Shown piece by piece: positions 50,852 through 60,911 of a stretch of DNA of 64,000 nt. The notes beneath the pieces are model-generated. The model saw only the letters and a program-made list of their open reading frames with translations, was not told the DNA's origin and made no database searches. Made by a program: the position numbers and the translations under genes. Position 1 is the stretch's first letter, and every line of letters begins with the position of its first letter. The stretch is taken from assembly GCA_014860005.1 (NCBI GenBank), contig JACZKP010000003.1, forward strand, positions 35,415-99,414. Direction: 5' to 3'. The DNA is from Verrucomicrobiota bacterium. Lineage in GTDB: Bacteria; Verrucomicrobiota; Verrucomicrobiae; Limisphaerales; UBA11358.

Positions 50852-53644
50852 TCAATCCACGAACATCACTTCGTTCGAGAGCAGCAGGACTTGGGCGTAT
50901 TGCTCCAACGCGGTGAGCGACGTTTTGCCAGGGGATTCGCGGGCAAGAAATTCCCCGGCCACTTCGATTTCTTCGCGCTCCGCCGGACGCTGCCATACCA
51001 GGTGATGCAGGGCCTGCACTTTGTCCGCGGGGCTGGCGGCGCGCGTGACTTCGTCGCGCTGCGCCAGTTGACGCGCCTGCTCGACCACGAACGGACTGTT
51101 CATCAGGAAGAGCGCCTGCTGCGGAACGGTCGTGGCGAAGCGGCGCTGGCTGCTCACGTCGGGATTGGCAAAGTCAAACGTGCGAAACACGCCGGGCAGA
51201 TTCTGCCGGTCAATCAGCCCATACACCGTGCGGCGGGTCGCAAACGGTGCGCTCACGATGTCCACAGGCACTCCTCCGATGGTCAGGTCCAGTTTGCCGG
51301 ACACGGCCAGCAAGGTGTCGCGCAGTGCCTCAAAATCCAGCCGACGACGGCTCACGTGATGGAGATGGCGATTGTCCGGGTCCGCCGCAAGATTCTGCAC
51401 AGCCGGGTCGCTGCCCTGTTGAAAAGTGGCGGAGAGCAGAATGAGACGGTGGAGTTGCTTGGTGCTCCAGCCGTTTTCCATAAACGACGCGGCCAGATAA
51501 TCGAGCAAGTCCCGGTGCATAGGCGCTTCCGTGCGGATGCCGAAATCGCCCGGCGTGTTGACGAGACCCTCGCCGAAGTGATGCAACCAGACACGATTGA
51601 CATACACCCGCGCAGTGAGCGGATTGTCGCGGCTGGCAATCGCCCGTGCCAAGTCGAGCCGCCCGCTGCCGTTGGTGAACAGCGTTCCGCCGGGGTCACT
51701 CAAAACTTCGAGAAAGCGCCGCGGCACTTCCACGCCGCGATTGTTGGGATTACCACGAATGAAGACTTGGGAATTGTGCGGGCGCGCCTTGTCCACGAGC
51801 GCCATCGCCCGCGGCGGAACACCGGCATGCGTCCAGTTCAGCGCCTCAATCCGATTGCGAAACGGCGCGGCGCCTTCGCGCAATCGCCGCGCGTGGATTT
51901 TACGAACTTCATCCTTGGGCAGATTGATCGGTGTGCCGTCAGCGTAAAGGACCTGGCGCAACGCCTCTCGATTCGGGTCCGGCAGCGTGGTTGGGGCGGG
52001 TTCTTCGCTTTTCGCCGCCGTAGTCAGATTGGTGCGCCAGTCGCCGTCAATGCTCTGGAAGAGCTTGGTGTAAGCGGCAGCCGCTTCCTTCAAGGAACCA
52101 GCAGCCTGTTGCGCCAGTGCTTGAGCAACCACCGGGTTGAACTTCTCGCCATCGGCAGAGAAAGCGGCGAGCAAGGGTTTGGCGCTCGCGGAATAATCCG
52201 TTTCCGGCAACGCGGTCAGCTCAAACCAGGGTGTGAAAATTGGATCGTGCGCTTTGCGCCGCACTTCGAGATCGGCCATCCAGCGTTTGAGCACGACCGG
52301 CAGGAGTTTTCGTTCGCCGGCAAAGTCGTCGAATTTGGCCGAAGCCTCCAAACGCGCCGCCTCATGCGCGCCGAGCAGATAATCCCCCACGTTTTTCCGG
52401 AGTTCGCCGATGAACTCGGCGATTTCCTTGTCCTCGAAGTCGGCGATCTCTGTTTCGATTTTGGCTTTCGCCTTGAGGTAATCCTGATACTCCGGCGAAT
52501 CCACAAACGGTTTGAGCAATGGTTTCTCCGCCGGCTCCTCGCTGCTGGCGAACACGCCGTGCAACGCGTAGTAATCCTGCGCCGAGATGGGATCAAACTT
52601 GTGATCGTGGCAGCGGGCGCAGCTTGCCGTCAGGCCCAGCGTACCGCGCGTCACCACGTCAATGCGGTCGTCAATGATGTCGTTCTGGTTGTTCAGGAAA
52701 CTGCGGCCCAGAGTCAGGAAACCGAGCGCGGCCAGCGCGCTTTTATCCTCGCCCAGAGGCAGATGGTCCGCGGCAATCTGCTCGATCAGGAATTGATCGT
52801 ATGGTTTGTCCTCGTTGAACGCGCGCACGACGTAATCGCGATAGGTGTAAGAAAAGCTGAAACGCCGCTCTTCTCCGCCGACCAGATAACCCTTGGTGTC
52901 GGCATAGCGCGCGACGTCGAGCCAGTGGCGTCCCCAGCGTTCGCCGTAGTGCGGCGAGGCGAGCAGGCGATCCACCAATCGGGCGTAGGCGTCGGGGCGG
53001 ACGTCGTTGAGGAATGCCTCCACCTCTGCCGGGCTTGGCGGCAGTCCCAGCAGATTGTGCGAGAGACGGCGAATGAGGGTTCGACGGTCGGCCAATTGGG
53101 AGGGCGTAAGATTCTTCGCTTCCAGTTTGGCGAGCACGAAGTTGTCAACCGGCGTTTGTACCCATTGGCGATTCTTGACGGGCGGCGGCGCGGGCTTTTG
53201 CACGGGTTGAAACGCCCAATGCTTCTTGCGCGCCTCATCAATGTCGCTGACCAGTGGCGCGGCATCCGTCGTGGGCGGATAGGGAGCATCCAGCTTCACC
53301 CACGCCTCCAGAACTGCGATTTGTTCAGCGGACAGTTTCTTGTCGCCGTCCTTGGCCGGCGGCATCTGGAGGTCCTCGTCCTCGTACCGCACCGCTTTGA
53401 TCAGCAGGCTGGCAATCGGATCGCCGGGGACGATGGCTGGTCCGGAACTCCCGCCCTTCAGCAGCGCCTCGCGGGTGTCGAGCCGCAAGCTGCCGCGCAC
53501 CTTTTCCGCCTTGTCACTGTGGCAGGAATAACAATGCTCGGCGAAGACGGGGCGGATGTGTTTCTCGAAGAATTCGATTTGCGGCGCAGACGGCTCGGCA
53601 GCACGGGCGGAAACTCCCAAATACCCAAGGACCCAAATACCCAA
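50852..53644 (-). CDS. PSD1 domain protein (DUF1549/DUF1553, cytochrome-like)
   Basis: About 930 residues. The start is unusual: no ATG is available and a TTG at 53644 falls in a repeat; the frame stays open back to the stop of the upstream gene. A usable signal peptide (LLGYLGIWVLGYLGVSARA) is encoded by the repeat. Then follow a PSC1-type heme motif FAEHCYSCHSDKAEKVRGSLRLDTREALLKGG, DUF1549 (WVQTPVDNFVLAKLEAKNLTPS, RLSHNLLGLPPSPAEV) and DUF1553 (NPLTARVYVNRVWLHHFGEGLVNTPGDFG, SRRRLDFEALRDTLLA). These proteins accompany DUF1501 partners in secreted degradation systems of the Planctomycetes-Verrucomicrobia group. The partner gene lies upstream by about 70 bp. Confidence 0.85.
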   Translation of the reverse strand: MGIWVLGYLGVSARAAEPSAPQIEFFEKHIRPVFAEHCYSCHSDKAEKVRGSLRLDTREALLKGGSSGPAIVPGDPIASLLIKAVRYEDEDLQMPPAKDGDKKLSAEQIAVLEAWVKLDAPYPPTTDAAPLVSDIDEARKKHWAFQPVQKPAPPPVKNRQWVQTPVDNFVLAKLEAKNLTPSQLADRRTLIRRLSHNLLGLPPSPAEVEAFLNDVRPDAYARLVDRLLASPHYGERWGRHWLDVARYADTKGYLVGGEERRFSFSYTYRDYVVRAFNEDKPYDQFLIEQIAADHLPLGEDKSALAALGFLTLGRSFLNNQNDIIDDRIDVVTRGTLGLTASCARCHDHKFDPISAQDYYALHGVFASSEEPAEKPLLKPFVDSPEYQDYLKAKAKIETEIADFEDKEIAEFIGELRKNVGDYLLGAHEAARLEASAKFDDFAGERKLLPVVLKRWMADLEVRRKAHDPIFTPWFELTALPETDYSASAKPLLAAFSADGEKFNPVVAQALAQQAAGSLKEAAAAYTKLFQSIDGDWRTNLTTAAKSEEPAPTTLPDPNREALRQVLYADGTPINLPKDEVRKIHARRLREGAAPFRNRIEALNWTHAGVPPRAMALVDKARPHNSQVFIRGNPNNRGVEVPRRFLEVLSDPGGTLFTNGSGRLDLARAIASRDNPLTARVYVNRVWLHHFGEGLVNTPGDFGIRTEAPMHRDLLDYLAASFMENGWSTKQLHRLILLSATFQQGSDPAVQNLAADPDNRHLHHVSRRRLDFEALRDTLLAVSGKLDLTIGGVPVDIVSAPFATRRTVYGLIDRQNLPGVFRTFDFANPDVSSQRRFATTVPQQALFLMNSPFVVEQARQLAQRDEVTRAASPADKVQALHHLVWQRPAEREEIEVAGEFLARESPGKTSLTALEQYAQVLLLSNEVMFVD

Positions 53645-53701
53645 ATACCCAAGTAATGCCCACGCTGGCCCACGCAGTTTGGGTAATTGGGTAATTGGGT
53701 G
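53610..53701. repeat. Low-complexity inverted repeat (CCCAAATACCCAA / TTGGGTAATTGGGT)
   Basis: Four CCCAAATA-like units face three GGGTAATT units across about 35 bases. It spans the intergenic join of the DUF1501 and PSD1 genes and encodes the hydrophobic core of the PSD1 signal peptide. Confidence 0.7.
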
Positions 53702-53713
53702 TTTTCCGCTCGC

Positions 53714-55177
53714 TCACGCAATCAACTCCTTGACCAGGTTGCCATGCACGTCGGTCAGCCGGAAATCGCGCCCGGCATGGCGGAAGGTGAGCCGGGTGTG
53801 ATCGAAGCCGAGCAGATGGAGAATCGTCGCGTGCAGATCGTGAACGTGAACGGGTTTCTCGACCGCCTTGAAACCAAATTCATCCGTCGCGCCGTGGACA
53901 TATCCGCCGCGCACGCCACCACCGGCCAGCCACATTGTGAACCCGTAATGATTGTGATCGCGGCCATTGACCTTGCCGGCGTTGGCGCCCGGCGTGGGAA
54001 GTTCAACCGTCGGAGTGCGTCCAAATTCTCCGCCCCAGATGACCAAGGTGTCCTCCAACATGCCGCGCTGCTTGAGGTCTTTCAGCAACGCGCCGATGGG
54101 TTGATCCGATTCCCCGGCCAGCTTGCGATGGCCGTCTTCGAGATCGTCGTGGTTGTCCCACGGCTGCCCCTGGCCGTGCCACACCTGCACGAAGCGCACT
54201 CCGCGCTCCAGCAACCGGCGGGCGGTGAGCATCTGCCTCGCCTGTGTGCCCTTGCCATACAGCTCGCGGATGTGCTCCGGCTCCTGGCTGATGTCGAAAG
54301 CATCCGAGGCGTCCATCTGCATCCGATAAGCCAGTTCAAACGATTGCACGCGCGCCTCCATCTGCGCGTCCTGGGCGCGGCGGCGGGCGTGGCTTTCATT
54401 AAGTTGCCGCAGCAGATCCAGTTGCCGGCGCTGTTCCTCGCCCGTCACGAATTTGTTCTTGATGTGCTCGATGAGCTTCTCCAGGTCCTTGTGCTCGGTG
54501 TTGATGTACGTGCCTTGGAAGATTCCCGGCAGGAACGCGCTCTGCCAGTTCTGCGATTCTTGAATCGGATAACCGCCTGGACACATCGTCACGAAGCCCG
54601 GCAGATTTTGATTCTCCGTGCCCAGACCGTAAGTGATCCACGAACCCATGCTGGGCCGCGGCAGGCGCGCATCGCCGCAATTCATCAGCATCAGCGACGG
54701 CTCGTGATTCGGCACATCCGCCTGCATCGAACGAATCACGGCGATGTCGTCAATGCTCTCCGCGACGTGCGGAAACAGTTCACTGACCTCGATGCCGCTC
54801 TGGCCGTATGGCTGAAACTTGAACGGAGATTGATACGCCGCGCCGGTCTTGCGCTCGGTTTTTAGGTTGTCCATCGGCAACGGCTGGCCGTGCAGCTTGG
54901 CGAGAATCGGCTTGGGATCAAACGTGTCCACGTGCGACGGACCGCCGTTGGCGAAAATGTGAATGACCCGTTTCGCCCGGCCGGGAAAGTGTGGTGAACG
55001 CGGCGCCAGCGGTGACACGCTCGTGGCATTATCCGCCGCCATGGCCGGGCCCAGCAGTTCCGAGCCGAGCAGTTGCGCCAGGCCCAACATGCCGAAACCC
55101 ATTCCGCAGCGGCCAAGGAAATCCCGCCGGGTCAGAAAGCGATCCTCCAGTTTCGGGCGATGATGCAATGGATTCAT
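53714..55177 (-). CDS. DUF1501 protein, Tat-exported, sulfatase-like fold
   Basis: A 487-residue protein with a twin-arginine signal (LTRRDFLGRCGMGFGMLGLA). Family motifs: AKRVIHIFANGGPSHVDTFDPKP, ELFPHVAESIDDIAVIRSM, NHEPSLMLMNCGDARLPRPSMGSW, FVQVWHGQGQPWDNHDDL, DTLVIWGGEFGRTPTVE and GRDHNHYGFTMWLAGGGVRGG. The fold is alkaline-phosphatase-like. It is normally found next to a PSD1 gene, as here, and is secreted folded. The enzymatic reaction is not established. Confidence 0.92.
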   Translation of the reverse strand: MNPLHHRPKLEDRFLTRRDFLGRCGMGFGMLGLAQLLGSELLGPAMAADNATSVSPLAPRSPHFPGRAKRVIHIFANGGPSHVDTFDPKPILAKLHGQPLPMDNLKTERKTGAAYQSPFKFQPYGQSGIEVSELFPHVAESIDDIAVIRSMQADVPNHEPSLMLMNCGDARLPRPSMGSWITYGLGTENQNLPGFVTMCPGGYPIQESQNWQSAFLPGIFQGTYINTEHKDLEKLIEHIKNKFVTGEEQRRQLDLLRQLNESHARRRAQDAQMEARVQSFELAYRMQMDASDAFDISQEPEHIRELYGKGTQARQMLTARRLLERGVRFVQVWHGQGQPWDNHDDLEDGHRKLAGESDQPIGALLKDLKQRGMLEDTLVIWGGEFGRTPTVELPTPGANAGKVNGRDHNHYGFTMWLAGGGVRGGYVHGATDEFGFKAVEKPVHVHDLHATILHLLGFDHTRLTFRHAGRDFRLTDVHGNLVKELIA

Positions 55178-55770
55178 GTATGGCGCGGCATTGTGCTAAC
55201 AGGCTTTCGTGCCATAAAGTTCAGCAATTCACCAAACGCGTCAACCAGCAAAATGAGCGAAACAGCTTCTGGTCACGGCCAGTTCACGAAGAGGAGCGGA
55301 AGCTTGGTTGGCGGGCGTGGAGGCAGCGGATGGCGTAGCGATGATGTTCGGCGTTCATGGCGGTGAAAAAGTCGGCGGTGGCCCGCGCATCGTTCCGGTT
55401 TAGCTCGGCGTGGAATGGAACGGCGAATCACCCGCCCAAGCCACAAGCGTCGGGAGGACTTGACCAGTTTTGCCTCGCAATGCCCCATGGACATAGCCGG
55501 CCGGCGAGTCGCACTTGCGGCCGGACCTCAATTCAAGACAACATGCAGTCATGTTCGATCAACTGGTAGTTGTTTCCGCTCTCCTGCTGCCCGGTTTGTT
55601 TCACTCTCCCGTTACGGTTGCGGCCCAATCGTTCAAGGCCGTTGTCAAATGATCCACCAGGACACGTTATGAAGAATTGCCTCCCGTCCCGCTCACTAGC
55701 TGCGGCGTTGCGCAGCCCAGTCATCTTTTCGCATGCCGCAACCCCGGCAAGAACCCTCTTCCCTTCCGTT
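55178..55770. other. Divergent intergenic region, no clear gene
   Basis: The 593 bp between the DUF1501 and GH106 starts should hold both promoters. On the minus strand around 55290-55425 a 45-codon stretch (FFTAMNAEHHRYAIRCLHAR) looks coding-like but lacks start and partner and stops on both sides; it may be a relic. No palindrome of the families above is clear. Confidence 0.35.
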
Positions 55771-58700
55771 ATGAAACGAATCCTGTTCCTCCTGGTCACG
55801 GGCTTGCTTTGCCGCGTCGCGATTGCCGCCGACCCGCTCGCGGCGGGCTTCGCCAACCCGCCCGAGCAGACCAAACCCTGGTGCTACTGGTATTGGATCA
55901 GCGACAACATTTCCCGGGAAGGTATCACGCGCGACCTCGAAGCCATGGCGCGCGTGGGCATCGGCGAGGCTTTCATTGGCAACATCTTCCTCGATGACGT
56001 GCCGGCGGGGAAGATCAAGGTGCTGACGCCCGAGTGGTGGTCGCTGGTCGAGCACGCCATCCGCGAGGGCGGTCGCACCGGCGTCAACATCGGCATGTTC
56101 AACTGCCCGGGCTGGAGCCAATCCGGCGGGCCCTGGATCCAGCCGGAGCAGAGCATGCGTTACCTCGCCTCGTCCGAAATGCGCGTCACCGGGCCGATGA
56201 AATTCGCGCAACAACTGGCGACCCCAAAAGAACCGTTTCAGGACGTAGCGGTGCTCGCGTTCCCGGCGCCGCAGCACGACGCGGACTCGTTTGCCAGGCA
56301 ATCGCCCCGCGTCACCTCCACGCCGCCGGCCGCCGGTTTGGAAATGCTCGTGGATGGAAACCTCGCCACCGTGGCGGAGTTTCCCGCCGGCGCCGGCCGC
56401 GGCAAGACTCCTTTCATTGTTGAGATGGAATTGACCGCAATGATGACAGTTCGTTCGCTGCGCATTGTGCCAGGGAGTGAACCGTTTGGAGCGAATGTGG
56501 AATTGCAGGCCGCGAACGCGGAGGGCGTCTTTCAAACGGTGCGCCGGTTCAAGTGTGACCGTTCCAACATGAACGTTGGCGTGGGCTTCATGCCGCGCGG
56601 GCCGGTGACGGTTTCCTTTCCTGCCACGACCGCGAAGCAGTTCCGGCTCGTTTTCACCGGCGTCTTCGGGAGCAACCGGCGGATCGAGTTGGCGGAAATT
56701 GACCTGTCCAGCGCCGCGCGGTTGGAATCGTACGTCGAGAAGCAACTCGGCAAAATGCATCCCACACCGTTGCCGATGTGGGACACCTACCTCTGGCCGA
56801 CGCAGGCCGAGCCGAACGACGCGAAACTTGTTGTCCCTGTCGGTGCGGTGCGCGATCTCACCAAACTCCTCGCTCCGGATGGCACGCTGGCATGGGGCGT
56901 TCCGCCTGGCGAATGGATCATTCAACGCATCGGCATGACGCCGACCGGCATGAAAAACTCTCCCGCCTCACCCGAGGGCCAGGGGTTGGAAGTGGACAAG
57001 ATGAATCGCGCCCTGGCGAAGCATCACTTCGACGCCTTCATCGGGGAGGTGCTGAAGCGGATTCCCGCCTCCGAGCGCAAGGCGTTCACGCGCGTGGTGG
57101 CCGACAGCTACGAGATGGGCTCACAGAACTGGACCGACGGCTTCGACGCGCAGTTCAAACAACGCTACGGCTACGATCCAAAACCATGGTTGCCCGTGCT
57201 CAGCGGCCGGCTCGTGGGCAGCGCAGACCAAAGCGAGCGGTTTCTCTGGGACTTGCGGCGATTGGTGGCGGACCGCGTGGCGACGGATTACGTCGGCGGC
57301 TTGCGCGATGCCTGCAAACCCCACGGGCTTGGGTTGTGGCTGGAGAATTACGGGCACTGGGGATTTCCCGGCGAGTTCCTGAAATATGGCGGCGAATCCG
57401 ACCGAATCGGTGGCGAGTATTGGGTGACGGGTGATTTGGGTTCGATCGAGTGCCGCGCCGCTTCATCGTGTGCGAATACCTACGGCAAGCAGTTCGTTTC
57501 GGCGGAAGCGTTCACCGGCGGGCCGGCGTTTCAGAATGCGCCCCGTGCGCTTAAGGCTCGCGGCGACTGGTCGTTCTGCGAGGGGATCAACCACTTCGTG
57601 TTGCACGTGAACATTCTGCAGCCGTGGGAGGACAAAGTGCCGGGTGTCAACGCGTGGTTTGGCACGGAGTTCAACCGCCACAACACCTGGTTCGAGCAGA
57701 GCAGCGCGTGGATGGATTACCTCCGCCGCTGCTGCTGGCTTCTGCAGCAGGGTCACCGCGTCGCGGACGTGGCATATTTCATCGGCGAGGATGCGCCCAA
57801 GATGACCGGCGTGCGCCAGCCCGAGCTGCCGCCAGGTCGCGACTTCGATTACATCAACGCCGACGTTATCGTCGAGAAGCTCACGGTGAAAAACGGCGTG
57901 CTGACCCTGCCGCACGGCACCACCTACCGCGTGCTGGTTCTGCCGGAACTGGACACCATGCGCCCCGAGGTGTTGCGCAAGATTCACAGGCTCGTGAAGG
58001 CGGGCGCAACCGTCCTTGGGCCATCGCCCTCGCGCTCGCCGAGCCTGGAGAATTATCCGCAGTGCGATGCGGAGGTGCGAAAGCTGGCGGCGGAACTTTG
58101 GGGACAAGCAGACACCCGGCAAGCCGGGGAACGCGCATTTGGCAAGGGCCGCCTCGTGTGGGGCAAATCGTTGGACGAAGTTCTGACCTCGCTCAGTTCG
58201 CCGGCGGATTTCGAGAGTTCCGTTCCGTTGCGTTTCACTCATCGGCGCAGCGGGAAGACCGACATTTACTTCGTGGCCAACCCGAAAAACGAACCCCTCA
58301 CCACCACCGCGGCATTCCGCGCGGGGGGCAAGGCGCCCGAGTTTTGGTGGCCGGATTCCGGGCGGATCGAGCGTCCGGCAGTTTTCGATCTGGATGGGGA
58401 AAGGGTGCGGCTGCCCTTGTCCTTCGGCCCGCACGGTTCGGTGTTCGTCGTGTTCCGCGAAAAAGCCGGGCCCGCCGCAGAGCGCATCGTGTCCGTAAAG
58501 CATGATGGGCATGAGGTGCTGGGCACCCGTGTGACGCCGTTGGTTGCTGGCGCGAGTGTGGTGACACCAAACAATTTCTCCTTCGCCGCGTGGATTAAAC
58601 CCGGAGCCGCGACCGAGTTGGGCAGCGAATCCAACCGCGGCGCCGCCGGACTGGGCTTGAAACGCAATGACGCGTTGACCGCGCCGCACGGTGATGGCTT

Positions 58701-59679
58701 CGGCGGTGCCGGCAACGCGGGCTGCGGCCTGGCAGTGGGCACGAACGGCGTGTGCGTCTTCGAACACGGAGCCAATTACTTCGCACCCACGCTGGTTCAC
58801 GCCGCGCCGATTGTGGATTGGACTCACGTGGCGGTGGTCTATCGAGACGGACAACCAAACCTGTATCTTAACGGCGCGCTCGTCCGCACCGGATTGAAGA
58901 GCGAATACGCGGTTCATTCCGGCGCCAATGCGGGTGGATTGGCACAGTTCCGCGGGCAATTGGGTGGCTTCTCACAATTCGGCCGCGCCTTGAGCGAAGA
59001 CGAGCTGACCGAACTGGTCCGGACCATGCCGCGACCAGATCAGTTCGCGGCCGGCCCACCGATCCAACTCATCAAACGCGACCGCCAGTTGCTCGCGTTG
59101 GCGACCCGCCCCGGCGACTTCGAGTTGCTGATGGCCGACGGCAAGAGCCGCAAGCTCAACGTGCCCGCAGTGCCGGCAACGCAGCCCTTGGCCGGAGCGT
59201 GGGAAGTTCAGTTCGCTGCCGGCTGGGGGGCGCCGGAACGGGTGACGTTCGCGCAGCTTGGCGATTGGACCCAACACCCCGATGAGAACATTCGACATTT
59301 CTCCGGCAAGGCGATTTATCACCAGACCTTCACCTTGCCCCCGTCACCCAGCGCCCAGTCGAACACCCGGATTCTTCTGGATCTCGGTGAAGTGCGGGAC
59401 CTGGCGGTGGTGCGGGTGAATGGCCGGGAACTCGGGACGCTCTGGCTCGCGCCCCACCAACTCGACATCACTAGTGTCGCACGCCCTGGCGAGAACATGC
59501 TTGAGGTCGAGATTGTCAACGTCTGGAACAACCGGTTGGTGGGCGATGCCGCGCTGCCGGCGGAACAGCGGCGGACCTTGTTGCTGGCACCGACGGTCAA
59601 GAAAGACTCGCCCCTGCTGTCCGCAGGTCTGCTCGGCCCCGTGGCGGTGCGGTATGCGGTGGAATTCTTTGTCCAATAA
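55771..59679 (+). CDS. GH106-type alpha-L-rhamnosidase-like enzyme
   Basis: ATG 55771 (MKRILFLLVTGLLCRVAIAA) gives 1302 residues with a signal peptide. The catalytic part begins FANPPEQTKPWCYWYWISDNISREGITRDLEAMARVGIGEAFIGNIF and includes TGVNIGMFNCPGWSQSGGPWIQPEQSMR, ADSYEMGSQNWTDGFDAQFKQRYGYDPKPWLP and GGESDRIGGEYWVTGDLGSIECRAASSCANTYGK, typical of GH106 family proteins that remove rhamnose from plant polysaccharides. An inserted LamG-like sandwich is seen near residues 925-1060 (NNFSFAAWIKPGA, WTHVAVVYRDGQPNLYLNGALV) and a galactose-binding-like end follows. It is transcribed away from the DUF1501-PSD1 genes; joint glycan use is inferred. Confidence 0.87.
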   Translation: MKRILFLLVTGLLCRVAIAADPLAAGFANPPEQTKPWCYWYWISDNISREGITRDLEAMARVGIGEAFIGNIFLDDVPAGKIKVLTPEWWSLVEHAIREGGRTGVNIGMFNCPGWSQSGGPWIQPEQSMRYLASSEMRVTGPMKFAQQLATPKEPFQDVAVLAFPAPQHDADSFARQSPRVTSTPPAAGLEMLVDGNLATVAEFPAGAGRGKTPFIVEMELTAMMTVRSLRIVPGSEPFGANVELQAANAEGVFQTVRRFKCDRSNMNVGVGFMPRGPVTVSFPATTAKQFRLVFTGVFGSNRRIELAEIDLSSAARLESYVEKQLGKMHPTPLPMWDTYLWPTQAEPNDAKLVVPVGAVRDLTKLLAPDGTLAWGVPPGEWIIQRIGMTPTGMKNSPASPEGQGLEVDKMNRALAKHHFDAFIGEVLKRIPASERKAFTRVVADSYEMGSQNWTDGFDAQFKQRYGYDPKPWLPVLSGRLVGSADQSERFLWDLRRLVADRVATDYVGGLRDACKPHGLGLWLENYGHWGFPGEFLKYGGESDRIGGEYWVTGDLGSIECRAASSCANTYGKQFVSAEAFTGGPAFQNAPRALKARGDWSFCEGINHFVLHVNILQPWEDKVPGVNAWFGTEFNRHNTWFEQSSAWMDYLRRCCWLLQQGHRVADVAYFIGEDAPKMTGVRQPELPPGRDFDYINADVIVEKLTVKNGVLTLPHGTTYRVLVLPELDTMRPEVLRKIHRLVKAGATVLGPSPSRSPSLENYPQCDAEVRKLAAELWGQADTRQAGERAFGKGRLVWGKSLDEVLTSLSSPADFESSVPLRFTHRRSGKTDIYFVANPKNEPLTTTAAFRAGGKAPEFWWPDSGRIERPAVFDLDGERVRLPLSFGPHGSVFVVFREKAGPAAERIVSVKHDGHEVLGTRVTPLVAGASVVTPNNFSFAAWIKPGAATELGSESNRGAAGLGLKRNDALTAPHGDGFGGAGNAGCGLAVGTNGVCVFEHGANYFAPTLVHAAPIVDWTHVAVVYRDGQPNLYLNGALVRTGLKSEYAVHSGANAGGLAQFRGQLGGFSQFGRALSEDELTELVRTMPRPDQFAAGPPIQLIKRDRQLLALATRPGDFELLMADGKSRKLNVPAVPATQPLAGAWEVQFAAGWGAPERVTFAQLGDWTQHPDENIRHFSGKAIYHQTFTLPPSPSAQSNTRILLDLGEVRDLAVVRVNGRELGTLWLAPHQLDITSVARPGENMLEVEIVNVWNNRLVGDAALPAEQRRTLLLAPTVKKDSPLLSAGLLGPVAVRYAVEFFVQ

Positions 59680-59859
59680 CTCGGCGAACGTGCATTTCTC
59701 GGCTTCCGGCAGAATGGCACGGGCCACGGCCCATCAAATCTGCCGGGGGACAATTCACAGGGCAAGGGTTCGTAATGCCCAAGGCGGCCCATGAACTGCC
59801 TGGAGTGCCCCGCCGCACTCCACCTTGACCGCCCACCCTTCGCCAAAATCGCGCCGCTA

Positions 59860-60192
59860 ATGGAATTGCTTGAGCTTGAAATACGGTGCCCGGACCTTTG
59901 GCCGCATGAATTCATTCCGAAACCAACGCCTTCGCAACCACGCGCTGCCCATGAGCACGCGTGGCTGTTCAATGACATCGCCGAGGCCAATGGCAAACAG
60001 GAATTGTTCACCCGCCAGGCGATCAACTCCTTTCCCACCCAATTCAGCATCGCGGAGATTGAACGACTCTGCCCAGGAGTCAGCCGCGACATGCTCCGGC
60101 ATATTCTCAACCGTTTGCAGCGCCAGAAACAAATCAGTTGCGTCCAGCGCGGTCGTAACTCTCTGTGGCGAAAGAAACAACCGTTGAACTAG
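59860..60192 (+). CDS. Small winged-helix-like protein, unknown
   Basis: ATG 59860 (MELLELEIRCPDLWPHEFIP) gives 110 residues; an upstream ATG at 59791 is the alternative. The C-terminal half (QFSIAEIERLCPGVSRDMLRHILNRLQRQKQISCVQRGRNSLW) has the shape of a winged helix such as those ending Fic-type or helicase-like proteins. It may be a small DNA-binding protein or the remnant of a longer one. It converges on the nuclease gene. Confidence 0.45.
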   Translation: MELLELEIRCPDLWPHEFIPKPTPSQPRAAHEHAWLFNDIAEANGKQELFTRQAINSFPTQFSIAEIERLCPGVSRDMLRHILNRLQRQKQISCVQRGRNSLWRKKQPLN

Positions 60193-60257
60193 GTAATGCC
60201 GCTTAACCGCGTAATAAAGCAGGTAACACTCGACTTCCACTTCGAGGCCAAAAGCCA

Positions 60258-60911
60258 TCACTCACCCCATCGAACCGGCAGAAGCAGATGGTAAATTGTA
60301 AAGGCACCATCTAGAAACTCGTGTTTAGTCTCGCCGTGCCATTCGTGGCTCTTCGATAATTTCAAAGGCCGATATTCCCAGCTTGTCGGCAACTGAATAG
60401 GAATGCGTTTAGTCCCCATGGCTTTACAGACTGCGGCGTGAGCCCGTTTGACATTTCCATCCATGACGTAACCAAGCATTGCCCCACACGGCAGACCAGC
60501 AGCGTATTTGGCGAGTGTTGGTGGAGTCGGAATGAAGCACATCATACCGCCTACCCCGACATACGCGGCAGCATTCGACGCGGGCGTGTTCAGTCTCTTC
60601 CCTTCCATAATGAACGAGACTGCTCTGCGCTTTCTGCCGGGCGGATAGAGCCGAATGTCTGTTCGGGAGGTTTCTTTTCCTTCCTCGTTCCATTCGGGCG
60701 CTTCGGGCACGCAAAACCAATCGCGCTCCTCGCGTTCGTAGCGCTCGATAATCGCGCCGGCAAGGAGCTTGGTGATACGGGGTTCGAGCCGTGCAGATCG
60801 AGGCAGCGAGAGTCCGTCCCAAACCTCAACGACAAATTGGAGCACTTCGCCGGTCCATCCTTTCGTGAATAGTCCCCACCCACGTTCCTTGCTGTTTCCT
60901 GAAACTTGCAT
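60258..60911 (-). CDS. PD-(D/E)XK nuclease-like protein coupled to the methylase
   Basis: A 217-residue protein. The region RTDIRLYPPGRKRRAVSFIMEGKRLN provides Asp85 and the Glu103-Gly-Lys105 pair of a PD-(D/E)XK nuclease site, with PRITKLLAGAIIERYEREE as the preceding helix. Start overlaps the methylase stop (TGATG), so both proteins are made from one mRNA. A restriction partner for the adenine methylase is the simplest reading; family assignment is by motif only. Confidence 0.65.
   Translation of the reverse strand: MQVSGNSKERGWGLFTKGWTGEVLQFVVEVWDGLSLPRSARLEPRITKLLAGAIIERYEREERDWFCVPEAPEWNEEGKETSRTDIRLYPPGRKRRAVSFIMEGKRLNTPASNAAAYVGVGGMMCFIPTPPTLAKYAAGLPCGAMLGYVMDGNVKRAHAAVCKAMGTKRIPIQLPTSWEYRPLKLSKSHEWHGETKHEFLDGAFTIYHLLLPVRWGE

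Noticed and set aside
50726..53656. 976-codon plus-strand ORF opposite the PSD1 gene
   Set aside because: It is a mirror of the minus-strand PSD1 gene, which has clear DUF1549/DUF1553 motifs; the plus frame has none and is Arg/His/Gln-rich as expected of an antisense frame in GC-rich DNA.
57463..58959. 498-codon minus-strand ORF inside the GH106 gene
   Set aside because: Antisense shadow of a well-supported glycosidase; no family motifs.
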